Assembly (NCBI RefSeq): GCF_029674545.1
Contig: NZ_CP121354.1
Coordinates: 682,001-746,000 of the forward strand
From: Mesorhizobium sp. WSM4904
GTDB taxonomy: Bacteria; Pseudomonadota; Alphaproteobacteria; Rhizobiales; Rhizobiaceae
Direction of reading: 5' to 3'
DNA length: 64,000 bases
The position numbers were made by a program, and so were the translations under genes. Under the pieces are notes generated by a model, which saw only the letters and a list, made by a program, of their open reading frames with translations, was not told the DNA's origin and ran no database searches. This document shows, one piece after another, positions 16,781-26,002 of this stretch (positions are counted from its first letter, which is position 1; each line of letters starts with the position of its first letter).

Positions 16781-17304
16781 TCTCTCAGTTTGAGCAGGCT
16801 TCGCCGCAGCCAAGTCCGCATCGTGTTCAGCGGAACCTTGTAGCGCTCCGCCAGCTCGGCATAGCTCTCGCCGTTGAGATAGGCGCCCCGGACCGCCGCA
16901 GCCCGGTCTTTCTCCAATTCGTCGAGGCAATGGTGGATGCGTTCGGTCTCGCCGCCCGCGACAGCCATGGCCTCAGGCCCCGGCGCCGGATCGGCGACAT
17001 CGAGCGCCGCATCGATGTCGGCAGAAGGACCGCGCCGCGCCCTGATGCGATCGATCGAATGGTTGCGCGCAATGGCCACCAGCCAGGAAATCGGGCTCAG
17101 ATCGGAAACCGCGAAGCGGTCCGCCTTCGTCCAGATCTTGACGAAGACCTCCTGCAGCGCTTCTTCCGCCTCTGCCCTGTCCCTCAATACACGAAGACAG
17201 ATGCCGAAAAGTTTCCCGCTGGTCTGCTTGTAGAGCAGATCGAACGCAGCCCGGTCCTTCATCGAAGTCCGGACGATCAGCTTGCTGATGTCCTGAGGCC
17301 CCAT
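16765..17304 (-). CDS. ECF RNA polymerase sigma factor, SigK-like
   Basis: A 179-residue group 4 sigma factor. Region 2 (about 18-88) includes FDLLYKQTSGKLFGICLRVL, AEEALQEVFVKIW and SWLVAIARNHSIDRIRARR; region 4 (about 120-175) has the helix-turn-helix NGESYAELAERYKVPLNTMR followed by TWLRRSLLKLRECLER. No region 3. It heads the sigma/anti-sigma unit. The RskA-like partner and nearby FAS1 gene support a SigK-type role in controlling envelope proteins; direct target promoters were not identified by eye. Confidence 0.94.
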   Translation of the reverse strand: MGPQDISKLIVRTSMKDRAAFDLLYKQTSGKLFGICLRVLRDRAEAEEALQEVFVKIWTKADRFAVSDLSPISWLVAIARNHSIDRIRARRGPSADIDAALDVADPAPGPEAMAVAGGETERIHHCLDELEKDRAAAVRGAYLNGESYAELAERYKVPLNTMRTWLRRSLLKLRECLER

Positions 17305-17449
17305 GCGGGCAAATTAGAAGATTGCGATTTATTTGCAACGGGGCGCCAAGGCCTTTGTCCGCCAAAGATTTATCATGCCGTCGGTCTGTCGAATCCCGAT
17401 TCCGATTTGCCGCTTCATGCGATAGCCTTGCATAAAAGAGGGGGCGGCA

Positions 17450-18946
17450 ATGTCGATCGAACGCGTGCTTTGGGAACAGGATGCGACCGGACTTGCCGAG
17501 CTCGTGCACAGAGGAGAAATTTCGCCGCAGGAGCTGGTCGACGCCGCGATCGCGCGCGCCGAGGCGACAAGACCCGACATCAACGCCATAGCCACGCCGC
17601 TCTACGACACCGCCAGGGCGAGGGCGAAAGCGGTCGACCGCAAGCTGCCGCTCGCCGGCGTGCCCTTCGCGCTGAAGGATCTCGGCATCGGCATCAAGGG
17701 CGTGCCGATCCATGGCGGCAGCCGCATCCCGGCCTTCACGGCGGACTACAACTCGGTGATGGTCGAGCGATATCTGTCCGCCGGCTTGATCCCGATCGCC
17801 ACCAGCACCTCGCCCGAGCACGGGCTGCGGCTGATGACGGAATCCGCCCGCTTCGGCATCACCCGCAATCCCTGGAACACCGGCCACACCACCGGCGGCT
17901 CATCGGGCGGTTCGGCGGCGCTCGTGGCGGCGGGCGTGGTGCCGGCGGCGCACGCCTCCGACGGCGGCGGCTCGATCCGCGTGCCTTCGGCCTGCAGCGG
18001 GCTGGTCGGATTGAAGACCTCGCGCGGCCGCGTGCCCCTGACGCCGCTCACCAGCGAAAGCTGGTACGGCATGGTCGTCGACCACGCCGTCAGCCGCTCG
18101 GTGCGCGATACGGCGCTGCTGCTCGACCTGACGCATGGCGCCGATCCGCTGTCGCCCTATGCGGCGCCGGCGCCGAAAGGCTCGTTTGCCGCAGCAGCGG
18201 CGCGCGATCCGGGCAAGCTCAGCCTCGCCGTCTACCGCAAGTCGCCGCTCGGCCTGCCGATCTCGGCCGAGACGATTGCCGCGCTGGACGCGGCGGTGGC
18301 GCTGGCGCGCGAGGGCGGGCACGCGGTGGAAGAGATCGACCTGCCCTATATCGGCCGCGACTTCATGGCCGATTTCTGCAAGAGTGTCGCCTCGGCGGTC
18401 GCAGGCATGATGCGGGCCGAGGCGCTGCGCGTCGGCCGGCCCGTCGCCGGCGAGGTCGAGCGCGCGACGCGCGTGCTCGGCCGACTCGGCGAGATGCTGT
18501 CCGCCGGCGAAGTCTATGACGCGGTGCAGCGGTTGAACGCCACCGCGCGGCGGATGATCGAGGAGACCGCGCGCTTCGACGCCGTGCTGATGCCGATCAT
18601 CGCCCACCCGCCGCTCGCCTGCTGCGCGATGGACGCGAAGGGCGCCGACGAGCTCATCGAAAACACGCTCGACAAGCTGCACCTCACCGGGCTGCTCAGG
18701 ATCAAATCAATTTTCGGCCAGCTGATGGACAAGAGCCTGTGGTTCACCCACTGGCCGGCGATCCACAATGTCAGCGGCCAGCCCTCGATCGCGCTGCCGG
18801 TGCATGTCACGGCCGCCGGCCTGCCGCTCGGCATACAGGCCGCGGGGCGGCCGGGCGACGAGGAGACGCTTTTGTCGCTGGCCGCGCAGATGGAGAAGTT
18901 GTCGGGGTGGCTCAAGCGGCGGGCGCCGCTCAAGGCGCCCGGCTGA
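17450..18946 (+). CDS. Amidase signature family enzyme
   Basis: A 498-residue amide hydrolase with the Ser-cisSer-Lys triad. The Lys is in PFALKDLGIGIKGVPIHGG (about residue 74), the cis-Ser and nucleophile lie in the GHTTGGSSGGSAALVAAGVVP block (about 146-160), followed by ASDGGGSIRVPSACSGLVGLK. The overall length suits a 6-aminohexanoate-cyclic-dimer hydrolase or general amidase; GatA is unlikely because no gatC/gatB lies nearby. The substrate cannot be assigned. The gene stands alone, divergent from the sigma factor. Confidence 0.92.
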   Translation: MSIERVLWEQDATGLAELVHRGEISPQELVDAAIARAEATRPDINAIATPLYDTARARAKAVDRKLPLAGVPFALKDLGIGIKGVPIHGGSRIPAFTADYNSVMVERYLSAGLIPIATSTSPEHGLRLMTESARFGITRNPWNTGHTTGGSSGGSAALVAAGVVPAAHASDGGGSIRVPSACSGLVGLKTSRGRVPLTPLTSESWYGMVVDHAVSRSVRDTALLLDLTHGADPLSPYAAPAPKGSFAAAAARDPGKLSLAVYRKSPLGLPISAETIAALDAAVALAREGGHAVEEIDLPYIGRDFMADFCKSVASAVAGMMRAEALRVGRPVAGEVERATRVLGRLGEMLSAGEVYDAVQRLNATARRMIEETARFDAVLMPIIAHPPLACCAMDAKGADELIENTLDKLHLTGLLRIKSIFGQLMDKSLWFTHWPAIHNVSGQPSIALPVHVTAAGLPLGIQAAGRPGDEETLLSLAAQMEKLSGWLKRRAPLKAPG

Positions 18947-19036
18947 TTTCGCAATTGTGACTGCAAAGCCGTTTGCGGCCTGCGGCAATTACCGCTAAGA
19001 CGCCGCCGTCCTTTCCTAGAAGCCGGGAACATATCG

Positions 19037-19930
19037 ATGACGGACATCGCCGCCACTGCCGAAATGCAGGCCGCGCTGCTTTCCAGAGCGCTGCCCTATA
19101 TGCAGCGCTACGAGAACAAGACCGTGGTGGTGAAGTATGGCGGCCATGCCATGGGCGACAACCAGCTCGGCAAGGCCTTCGCCCGCGACATCGCGCTGCT
19201 GAAGCAGTCCGGCGTCAACCCGATCGTCGTGCATGGCGGCGGGCCGCAGATCGGCGCCATGCTCAACAAGATGGGCATCGAATCCAAGTTCGAGGGCGGC
19301 CTGCGCGTCACCGACCAGAAGACGGTCGAGATCGTCGAGATGGTGCTGGCCGGCTCGATCAACAAGGAGATCGTGGCGCTGATCAACGCCGAGGGCGAAT
19401 GGGCGATCGGCCTCTGCGGCAAGGACGGCAACATGGTGTTCGCCGAAAAGGCGCGCAAGACCATGATCGATCCGGATTCCAACATCGAGCGGGTGCTGGA
19501 TCTCGGCTTCGTCGGCGAGCCGGTCGAGGTCGACCGCACGCTGCTCGATCTTCTGGCGCGTTCCGAGATGATCCCGGTGCTGGCACCGGTGGCGCCCGGC
19601 CGCGACGGCCACACCTACAACATCAACGCCGACACATTTGCCGGCGCGATCGCCGGCGCCTGCCGCGCCTCGCGCCTCTTGTTCCTCACCGACGTGCCCG
19701 GCGTGCTCGACAAGAACAAGAAGCTGATCGACGAGCTGACGGTGGCCGAGGCCAAGGCGCTGATCAAGGACGGCACGATCTCGGGCGGCATGATCCCGAA
19801 GGTCGAGACCTGCATCGAGGCGATCGAGCGCGGCGTCGAGGGCGTCGTCATTCTCAACGGCAAGACGCCGCATTCGGTGCTGCTCGAGCTGTTCACCGAG
19901 CACGGCGCCGGCACGCTGATCGTGCCTTAG
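19037..19930 (+). CDS. argB: Acetylglutamate kinase
   Basis: Phosphorylates N-acetyl-L-glutamate in the second step of arginine synthesis, in the cytosol. The 297-residue protein shows the amino-acid kinase fold: [14 protein letters not shown] (Lys in the phosphate loop, about residue 31), [15 protein letters not shown] (about 68-82), [14 protein letters not shown] (about 196), [18 protein letters not shown] and [19 protein letters not shown]. Length matches the arginine-sensitive form, which has an N-terminal helix ([19 protein letters not shown]). Adjacent genes are unrelated. Confidence 0.98.
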   Translation: MTDIAATAEMQAALLSRALPYMQRYENKTVVVKYGGHAMGDNQLGKAFARDIALLKQSGVNPIVVHGGGPQIGAMLNKMGIESKFEGGLRVTDQKTVEIVEMVLAGSINKEIVALINAEGEWAIGLCGKDGNMVFAEKARKTMIDPDSNIERVLDLGFVGEPVEVDRTLLDLLARSEMIPVLAPVAPGRDGHTYNINADTFAGAIAGACRASRLLFLTDVPGVLDKNKKLIDELTVAEAKALIKDGTISGGMIPKVETCIEAIERGVEGVVILNGKTPHSVLLELFTEHGAGTLIVP

Positions 19931-19938
19931 CATAACCG

Positions 19939-21507
19939 TCAGCCGGCTAATCTTCTCCACTCGGCTGCTGAGCGCCCTTCGATGGCAGAGACAGTCGGCT
20001 GGCGCGCCGGGCGCCGGACGATCATCGATTCCTCCTCGGCGTCCTGCGGCGCGCCCCAGAATTCGGCGAGCGTCGGCCCGTCCTTGACGCGGCGATCGCG
20101 GACCAGAAAGCCCCAGACCTCGCGAAACCAGACGCGGCGGCCCATCCTCGTGTACCAGCGCATCGAATGCCGCTGCTCGGGATCGGGGTGGAACAGGATG
20201 CGCGCCAGCGCCTTCGGCCGCGACTGCACGGCAAGCTCGATCAGCTTGACGGCGAAGAACAGCATCCAGGGTTTCAACCGCGTCATATGCAGGACCTGGT
20301 GCTTGTAATCCCAGAGGCGGACGTCCTTCTGGATCACCTTGCGATCCTTGGCGATGCGGAAGAACGGCGTCCAGCGGTGCGGCGTTACATAGAGCGCCTG
20401 GATCTGGTCGGGATCATAGGCGATGAGCTGGCGAAAGCCGCGCCAGAGATCGCGCAAGCCTTCGTCCTCGAAGCCGGCGACCCAGGTCGCCATCGACAGG
20501 ATGCCGTGCTGCCTGAGCAGCCGGATCGCCTCGCGATCGGACTTGGTGCTGCCGCCCTTGCGGATCAGGGACAGCGTCGCCTCGTCGGTGTTCTCCATGC
20601 CGAGCAGCCAGCGGATGACGCCGGCCTTGCGGTAGAGATCGAGGATATCGGCGTCGCGCACGATGTCGTCGGCGCGCGTCGAGCCGACGATCAGCACCGG
20701 CACGTTCTCCGCGATCATGGCTTCGAGAAAGGCGAGCCAGGCCTTCTTCGATGAAGTCGGGTTCTCGTCGGCCAGGTTGATCAGCTCGACACCATGCTTG
20801 CGGTGCAGCCAGGCGATTTCCTTGGCGAATCTGACCGGATCGCGATGGCGCCAGCGGGTCCAGAAACCGCGCTGGCCGCAATAGTTGCACAGATGCGGGC
20901 AGCCGCGCGAGAACTGCATGACCACGGCGCGCTTGCCGCCCCAATAGCTGTAGCGGCCATGGTCGATCAGCTCCCAGCCGACGCGACAGGCGTCGAGATC
21001 GGCGATCGTCGCTGCCGGCGGCGTGGCGAAAGGGCGGCCGAGATCGTCGCGATAGGCGATGCCGGCGACGCTTGCCACCGGCCGGCGCCGTTCCAGCGCC
21101 TCGACCAGTGACACCGCGGTCGCTTCCCCCTCGCCGCGCACGATGAAGTCAAAGGCGGCGGTTGCAGCCAGCACGTCGCGCCAGTGATAGGTCGGGAAGA
21201 CGCCGCCATAGACGATGATGACCCCCGGAGCGCGGGCCTTGATCATCGCCGCGATCCGCAGCGCTGTCGGATGCGCCGAGGTCGAGCCGGAATGGCCGAT
21301 GAGGATCAGATCCGGATCATCGCTCAAAGCGTCATCGACGAGCGCGGGAAGCGGCATCGGCCCGAATTCGGCGTCGACCAGGCGCACCGGGTGGCCGGCG
21401 TCGAGCAGCGGACCGCCGATGGCCAGCAACCCGAGTGGCGGCAGATGATCGTCGGGCACGCGGCTGCCGATGGCCGTATGCGGCGGGTTGATCAACACGA
21501 TGTTCAT
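19939..21507 (-). CDS. BchE-like B12-binding radical SAM protein
   Basis: A 522-residue enzyme with an N-terminal cobalamin-binding-like domain (1 to about 135) and a radical SAM domain. The cluster motif CxxxCxxC is C203, C207, C210 in SRGCPHLCNYCGQRGFWTRW, followed by RHRDPV. That string is the signature of anaerobic Mg-protoporphyrin IX monomethyl ester cyclase (BchE), which forms the fifth ring of bacteriochlorophyll without oxygen. No other bch, puf or carotenoid gene is near, so a different substrate is likely. The ATG at 21507 has GGAGG 9 bases upstream. It is convergent with argB, 8 bases apart. Confidence 0.85.
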   Translation of the reverse strand: MNIVLINPPHTAIGSRVPDDHLPPLGLLAIGGPLLDAGHPVRLVDAEFGPMPLPALVDDALSDDPDLILIGHSGSTSAHPTALRIAAMIKARAPGVIIVYGGVFPTYHWRDVLAATAAFDFIVRGEGEATAVSLVEALERRRPVASVAGIAYRDDLGRPFATPPAATIADLDACRVGWELIDHGRYSYWGGKRAVVMQFSRGCPHLCNYCGQRGFWTRWRHRDPVRFAKEIAWLHRKHGVELINLADENPTSSKKAWLAFLEAMIAENVPVLIVGSTRADDIVRDADILDLYRKAGVIRWLLGMENTDEATLSLIRKGGSTKSDREAIRLLRQHGILSMATWVAGFEDEGLRDLWRGFRQLIAYDPDQIQALYVTPHRWTPFFRIAKDRKVIQKDVRLWDYKHQVLHMTRLKPWMLFFAVKLIELAVQSRPKALARILFHPDPEQRHSMRWYTRMGRRVWFREVWGFLVRDRRVKDGPTLAEFWGAPQDAEEESMIVRRPARQPTVSAIEGRSAAEWRRLAG

Positions 21508-21819
21508 GGCGGACCTCCTTGTCGGTCCGCCGTTGCTAGACACCGATGTCGAAGCCGCCTTGGCGCGGTTCAGCAGTTTCGATGCAGCTTTCCAACAGAT
21601 TTGACGGGCGTGCCCTCAAAGCGCCCAAAGCGCAGCCGGCATCGAGGTGGTGGCACGCATTCCGCACGTTGATCGCGCCGCGGCTTTCGGCGGCTCAAAC
21701 CTTCGGAGACAAGTACATTAGCATTACCTAATACAGTTTATCCTAAACTTTTATTAAACCTCTATGCATCTTTATATGCATCTATAAATTGTCGGTGGGG
21801 GACCACAAGGAATGCCCAT

Positions 21820-22881
21820 ATGGCGTTGAATCCTGATTTGAAAATTGATGAAGCAAGCCTCATCACATCGACGTTGATCAAGAAGCACAAGGCCGCGTCC
21901 GCGGAGACGGTCGACGCCGTCGAGCTCAAGGCGCGGGCGGCCCAGCTTGCCCTTGTGCTGGACCTCGCCCACCAGGCCTTCGCGCGCCAGGAGCCGGCGG
22001 GGCAAATCGTCGAACGCCTGGCCGGTCGATTGCATGAATTGCGCCGCGATGTCGCCCCCGCTGTGTGGCAGGAACTGATCCCGCTCGCTCAGCAGCACCG
22101 TGTGGCGGACTATCTGAAGCAGGATCCGTTCACGCGCTGGTCCTTCGAAAAACCGCGCGGCTATTCGGGCGACGCGACACTGCTGGACATCTACTACAAG
22201 CATCCGAGCGCCAACGAGATCGTCGCTTCGTCGAGCCAGCTCGGCCGCGAGATCTTTGCCTATACGAGCGAGGCGGCGAGTTCTGTGGCAGGGCGCGAGC
22301 GTCGCGAGATACTGGCTAGAACGGTCGATGAAACGGCCGCGCGGGCGGAAAATGCCGAGGTGCTGGCAATCGCCTGCGGCCATTTGCGGGAGGCCGAACT
22401 CTCAAAGGCGCTCGCGGAAAAGAGATTGAAGCGCTGGATCGGTCTCGACCAGGACCCGGTCAGCGTCGGCACGGTCAACCGAGACCTCGCCGGCACCGCC
22501 GTGGAGGCCATGGACGGATCCGTGCGCGGTCTTTTGCGGCGTGCCTACCCGCTTGGCACGTTCGATCTCGTCTATGCGTCCGGCCTGTACGACTACCTGC
22601 CGCTCCCCGTCGGCGCCCGTCTGCTTCAGAGAGCCATGGAACTGGTCAAGCCGGACGGGGAATTCCTCTTCGCCAATTTCAGCGACGAGATCACGACCGA
22701 CGGCTACATGGAGACCTTCATGGACTGGCCGCTCATCCTGCGTTCGGCGGGCGACATGTGGGACATCATCAACGCCGCGGTGGACAAGAACCATGTCGAT
22801 GCCGAGGTCTACTACGGATCCAACAGGAACATCGTTTACGGCAGGATCCGCAAGCGCGGGGGCACCCGGGCGTCGGCATAG
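21820..22881 (+). CDS. SAM-dependent methyltransferase, unknown substrate
   Basis: A 353-residue protein. The C-terminal half carries a Rossmann methyltransferase fold: VLAIACGHLREAEL (motif I region, about 181-194), the acidic end of strand 2 in RWIGLDQDPVS, and FDLVYASGLYDYLPLPVGARLL (motif IV). The middle has the FEKPRGYSGDATLLD block seen in proteins often labelled as 3-hydroxypalmitate methyl ester (extracellular factor) synthesis enzymes, a PhcB-like assignment; I treat that label as tentative. An unusually AT-rich leader precedes it. It is convergent with a GGDEF-EAL protein. Confidence 0.75.
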   Translation: MALNPDLKIDEASLITSTLIKKHKAASAETVDAVELKARAAQLALVLDLAHQAFARQEPAGQIVERLAGRLHELRRDVAPAVWQELIPLAQQHRVADYLKQDPFTRWSFEKPRGYSGDATLLDIYYKHPSANEIVASSSQLGREIFAYTSEAASSVAGRERREILARTVDETAARAENAEVLAIACGHLREAELSKALAEKRLKRWIGLDQDPVSVGTVNRDLAGTAVEAMDGSVRGLLRRAYPLGTFDLVYASGLYDYLPLPVGARLLQRAMELVKPDGEFLFANFSDEITTDGYMETFMDWPLILRSAGDMWDIINAAVDKNHVDAEVYYGSNRNIVYGRIRKRGGTRASA

Positions 22882-23035
22882 GCGGCAGCGGAGCTGCCTT
22901 CAAGGATCCATTTCGATTTCCAGGTCGGGCCGCAAAGCGGCCCGACTTTTTCATGGAGTGCTGGCGCGCGCCCAATCCTGTTTGCCGAGGGATGGCGCCC
23001 AGAGCATTTCATGCGCTTTGGGTTTTGATTTTTAC

Positions 23036-23083
23036 GCATGTCTTTGCCCCGAGACCGGTTTCCGGCCTTTCGGGGAGACATGC
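23036..23083. repeat. Rhizobial hairpin element, family C, copy 1
   Basis: GCATGTCT...CCCCGA pairs with TCGGGG...AGACATGC around a GACCGGTTTCCGGC centre. Two other copies are at 50522-50566 and 59084-59132. Between two convergent genes it probably serves as a bidirectional terminator. Confidence 0.6.
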
Positions 23084-23084
23084 T

Positions 23085-25064
23085 TCAGGCGACGAGCTCC
23101 CGCCTGGCCTGCTTGATCTCTTCGATCGGAACCGGGCGGCCGGTAAGGAAGCCCTGAACCGACTGAATGCCCATGTGCTGCAGCAAACTCTGCTGCTCCT
23201 TCGTCTCGACGCCCTCGACAAGCACCGTGTGGCCCAGATTGCGCAGAAGCCTGACCATGTCCTGCAACAGGCTCAGGCCTCGAATCGTCTGGCAGTCATG
23301 CAAGAAGCTGCGGTCGATCTTGACGACGTCGAACTTGAACCGACGTAGCCAGGCCAGACCGGCAAAACCGGTTCCAAAATCGTCCAGCCAGATTTGAACC
23401 CCCAGGTTCCGCAACTGCTCGATATTTCTGGCGGCCTGCGCCTCAAGGAAAATATCGCTGCCTTCGGTCACTTCGAGCGCCAGCTTCTGGGGCGCCATGC
23501 CGTGCCGGCCAAGGATCTCGGTGATGTGCAGCGGAAAATTCGGAGCCTTGAGCTGGACGACCGACACGTTCGCGGACACGACCGATCCCAATCCGTGCTC
23601 GACCATGTCGCCGCAGGCCCGATCGATCAGCCACATTCCGAGTTCCTCGATCCCGCCGGTCTGCTCGGCGACGGGTATGAAGACGGATGGGCTGATCATG
23701 CTGCCGTCGAAGTCGCGCAGCCGCATCAACGACTCATGGCCAAGCACCTGGCCGGTCGTCGCATCGCAGATCGGCTGGTAAACGACGGAGACCAGTCGTT
23801 CCGAAACGGCGTGCTTGAGCAGCTCCGAGAGATTCTGGCTGGCGCGCTTCTGGTCGGTGGCCTGCGCGTCGTAGATCGTGAGGGTGGCGCGGCCTGAGAA
23901 TTTCGACGCATAGAGCGCGCGGTCGGCCTCTTGCAGCAGTATCCGAAGCTCTATGCTGTGATCCGCGCGCGTCAACGAGGCGCCTGCGCTGATGGTGACG
24001 ATGTTGAGCTTGTCGTCCCGATCGGGATGCGAGATCTTCAGATCTTCGACAGCCCGGCAGAATTGGTGCGTGACGTCGCGAAGATGATCCCGTCCGGCGA
24101 CCTTGCAGAGCACGACGAATTCCTCGCCGCCATAACGTCCCGCGATGGCGTGGTTGGCCGCCGCCGTTTCGTCGAAGGCGCGGGCAAGTTCGATAAGGCA
24201 GTCGTCGCCGGCTTGATGGCCGAGCCGGTCATTGAACCGCTTGAAGTAGTCCACATCCATGAGAATGACGCCTATTTCGTCATTGTCCGTGGCCCATTCC
24301 TTGCACAGTTCCGCGAATTCCCGCGTGATCGCCCTGCGGTTCTTGAGCCCGGTAAGCGGGTCCGTATCGGCGATCTCGATGAGCTTCTGACCGTTCTCGA
24401 TGGCGACCTGCTCCTGGATCTGCGCCTGAAGCGCATGCAGGAAGGTCTGGTACCGCTCCATGGCGAGACGCCATGAAAGATAAAGCGACAAAACGAGGCA
24501 ATTCGCGAAATAGGTCGAAAGCACCAGGCGTGTGGCAAAGCCGGCATGAAGGTAGAACAGTGTGGCGCCGACGAAGGCGACCGTCACCGTCGCGGACGAC
24601 AGCGCCGAGAGCCATAACCGGAAATTGAAGAACAGGTTGGCGCCGAGAATGAACACCGTGCCGAAGATGATGAAGTGGGACAGCGCCTCCTGATATGCGG
24701 TGCCTAGCGCCGACAGCAGCCATCCGATGGCGCCCGTCACGATCGCCAGGGCAGCAACGTAGTGCAGGGTGGTGATGGCCCGACTGTGTCGGGCGACGAG
24801 TTCGACAAGCACCAGGAAGGTCAATCCCAACGACAGGCGCGTCAGGATCAAACGGTCGGCGACGTCCGGGAAAAGAAACAAGTCGAAGGCGCCGTAGGAG
24901 ATATAGCTCAACACCGCCGCCGCTATGCCCCAGCGCACGACCTTGCGATTCTGATCCGCGTTCTTCTGCAGGAGCATCGCAAAAAGTATCGGGTCAGCCG
25001 ATTTCCACGAGGGGCGTGAAATCGCTTCGGTGACCCTCTGTGCCACATCCTCCGTCAGTTGCAT
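23085..25064 (-). CDS. Membrane-bound GGDEF-EAL c-di-GMP protein
   Basis: A 659-residue c-di-GMP turnover enzyme. About six membrane helices lie in residues 35-205, then GGDEF (about 225-390) with an intact GRYGGEEF signature near 311, and EAL (about 410-655). The product-binding RxxD before GGEEF is missing (AAAN instead). The EAL domain keeps its key residues: ESL in place of EAL, SANVSVVQL, ALEVTEG, WLDDFGTGF, VVKID, EGVET and VQGFL. Both activities could therefore work, with cyclase not limited by product. Its tail meets the methyltransferase gene. The sensed signal is unknown. Confidence 0.93.
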   Translation of the reverse strand: MQLTEDVAQRVTEAISRPSWKSADPILFAMLLQKNADQNRKVVRWGIAAAVLSYISYGAFDLFLFPDVADRLILTRLSLGLTFLVLVELVARHSRAITTLHYVAALAIVTGAIGWLLSALGTAYQEALSHFIIFGTVFILGANLFFNFRLWLSALSSATVTVAFVGATLFYLHAGFATRLVLSTYFANCLVLSLYLSWRLAMERYQTFLHALQAQIQEQVAIENGQKLIEIADTDPLTGLKNRRAITREFAELCKEWATDNDEIGVILMDVDYFKRFNDRLGHQAGDDCLIELARAFDETAAANHAIAGRYGGEEFVVLCKVAGRDHLRDVTHQFCRAVEDLKISHPDRDDKLNIVTISAGASLTRADHSIELRILLQEADRALYASKFSGRATLTIYDAQATDQKRASQNLSELLKHAVSERLVSVVYQPICDATTGQVLGHESLMRLRDFDGSMISPSVFIPVAEQTGGIEELGMWLIDRACGDMVEHGLGSVVSANVSVVQLKAPNFPLHITEILGRHGMAPQKLALEVTEGSDIFLEAQAARNIEQLRNLGVQIWLDDFGTGFAGLAWLRRFKFDVVKIDRSFLHDCQTIRGLSLLQDMVRLLRNLGHTVLVEGVETKEQQSLLQHMGIQSVQGFLTGRPVPIEEIKQARRELVA

Positions 25065-25387
25065 TCAGTGCTCCTTGGCGATCATCCTGCGCGCGAGCGT
25101 CAAGTCCTCGCGCGAGGACGAAGGCAAGCCTGACCTATTATGAAACACTAATGTTGCTAACCGGCGGTAAACGCATCGCGCGATCGCTCCGACACGACGA
25201 CCCGGCAAGGATTCCACACGGCAGCCTGGCGTTACGAGCCAGTTCAGAATCATGCTTTCCTCCCATCTGCAAGGGCAGTATCTCGCAACAATGGGGCTCC
25301 CGCCAATCTCCGAACATGTCTTTACCTTAACGCTTGTCCGGCCCCATTCCATTTGCCGTCGAATTGACCGCCCCGATGCTGGAACAG

Positions 25388-25864
25388 TCACCGTCGCAGA
25401 TGGCTGAGCGGCACGTGGCCGGGGCCTTTGATGTTCTGCAGCACGAGCTGGGTGTGAACGTCGCGCACGCCGGGGAGCCGCATCAGCCGGTGCATGACGA
25501 AGGCGTTGAGATCGTCCACCGACGGCACCATGACATGCAGCAGGAAATCGTGGTCGCCGGTCATCGTCCAGCAGGACGAGACCTCGTCCATGCGCTGCAC
25601 CGCGGCGATGAAGCTCTCCGGCGAACCGTCGCTGTGGCTCACCAGCCGCACCTGGATGAACACCTCGACCATCAAGCCGACGGCGCGGCGGCTGAGCACG
25701 GCGGCAAAACCCTTGATGATGCTGGCGCCTTGCAGCGCTTCGAAGCGGCGCGCGCAAGGCGTGGTCGACAGGCCGATCTCCTGCGCCAGCTCCGACACCG
25801 GCTTGCGCCCATCACGCTGCAGGATGTCGAGCATCTTTATCTCGAACTCATCCAACTGAGGCAT
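25388..25864 (-). CDS. Lrp/AsnC-family regulator, likely of phhA
   Basis: A 158-residue feast/famine regulator. The HTH is at the N-terminus (LDEFEIKMLDILQRDGRKPV, SELAQEIGLSTTPCARRFEAL) and the RAM ligand-binding domain covers about 70-150. The ATG at 25864 is chosen for its GGGAG ribosome site; an ATG at 25882 is also in frame. It is divergent from phenylalanine hydroxylase, with an inverted repeat between them, which suggests that it senses phenylalanine or another amino acid and controls phhA; this is inferred from context. Confidence 0.93.
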   Translation of the reverse strand: MPQLDEFEIKMLDILQRDGRKPVSELAQEIGLSTTPCARRFEALQGASIIKGFAAVLSRRAVGLMVEVFIQVRLVSHSDGSPESFIAAVQRMDEVSSCWTMTGDHDFLLHVMVPSVDDLNAFVMHRLMRLPGVRDVHTQLVLQNIKGPGHVPLSHLRR

Positions 25865-25927
25865 TTTCACTCCCATCTGCACGTTTCAAAGCCAAGTTTA
25901 CCTCAAAATCGCTCGTCAGGCCACAAA

Positions 25928-25945
25928 TGAGGCTGAATTGCCTCA
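25928..25945. promoter_or_regulatory. Candidate Lrp operator between lrp and phhA
   Basis: TGAGGC (25928-25933) and GCCTCA (25940-25945) form a perfect inverted repeat around TGAATT, in the middle of the 138-base divergent gap. The GC-ended arms with an AT-rich core resemble Lrp/AsnC half sites; assignment is inference. Confidence 0.5.
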
Positions 25946-26002
25946 CAGGCCTTGGCTACCATTAGGTGACCGTCCGCGGATCATGATTTTGAGGAGGAAG
26001 AC

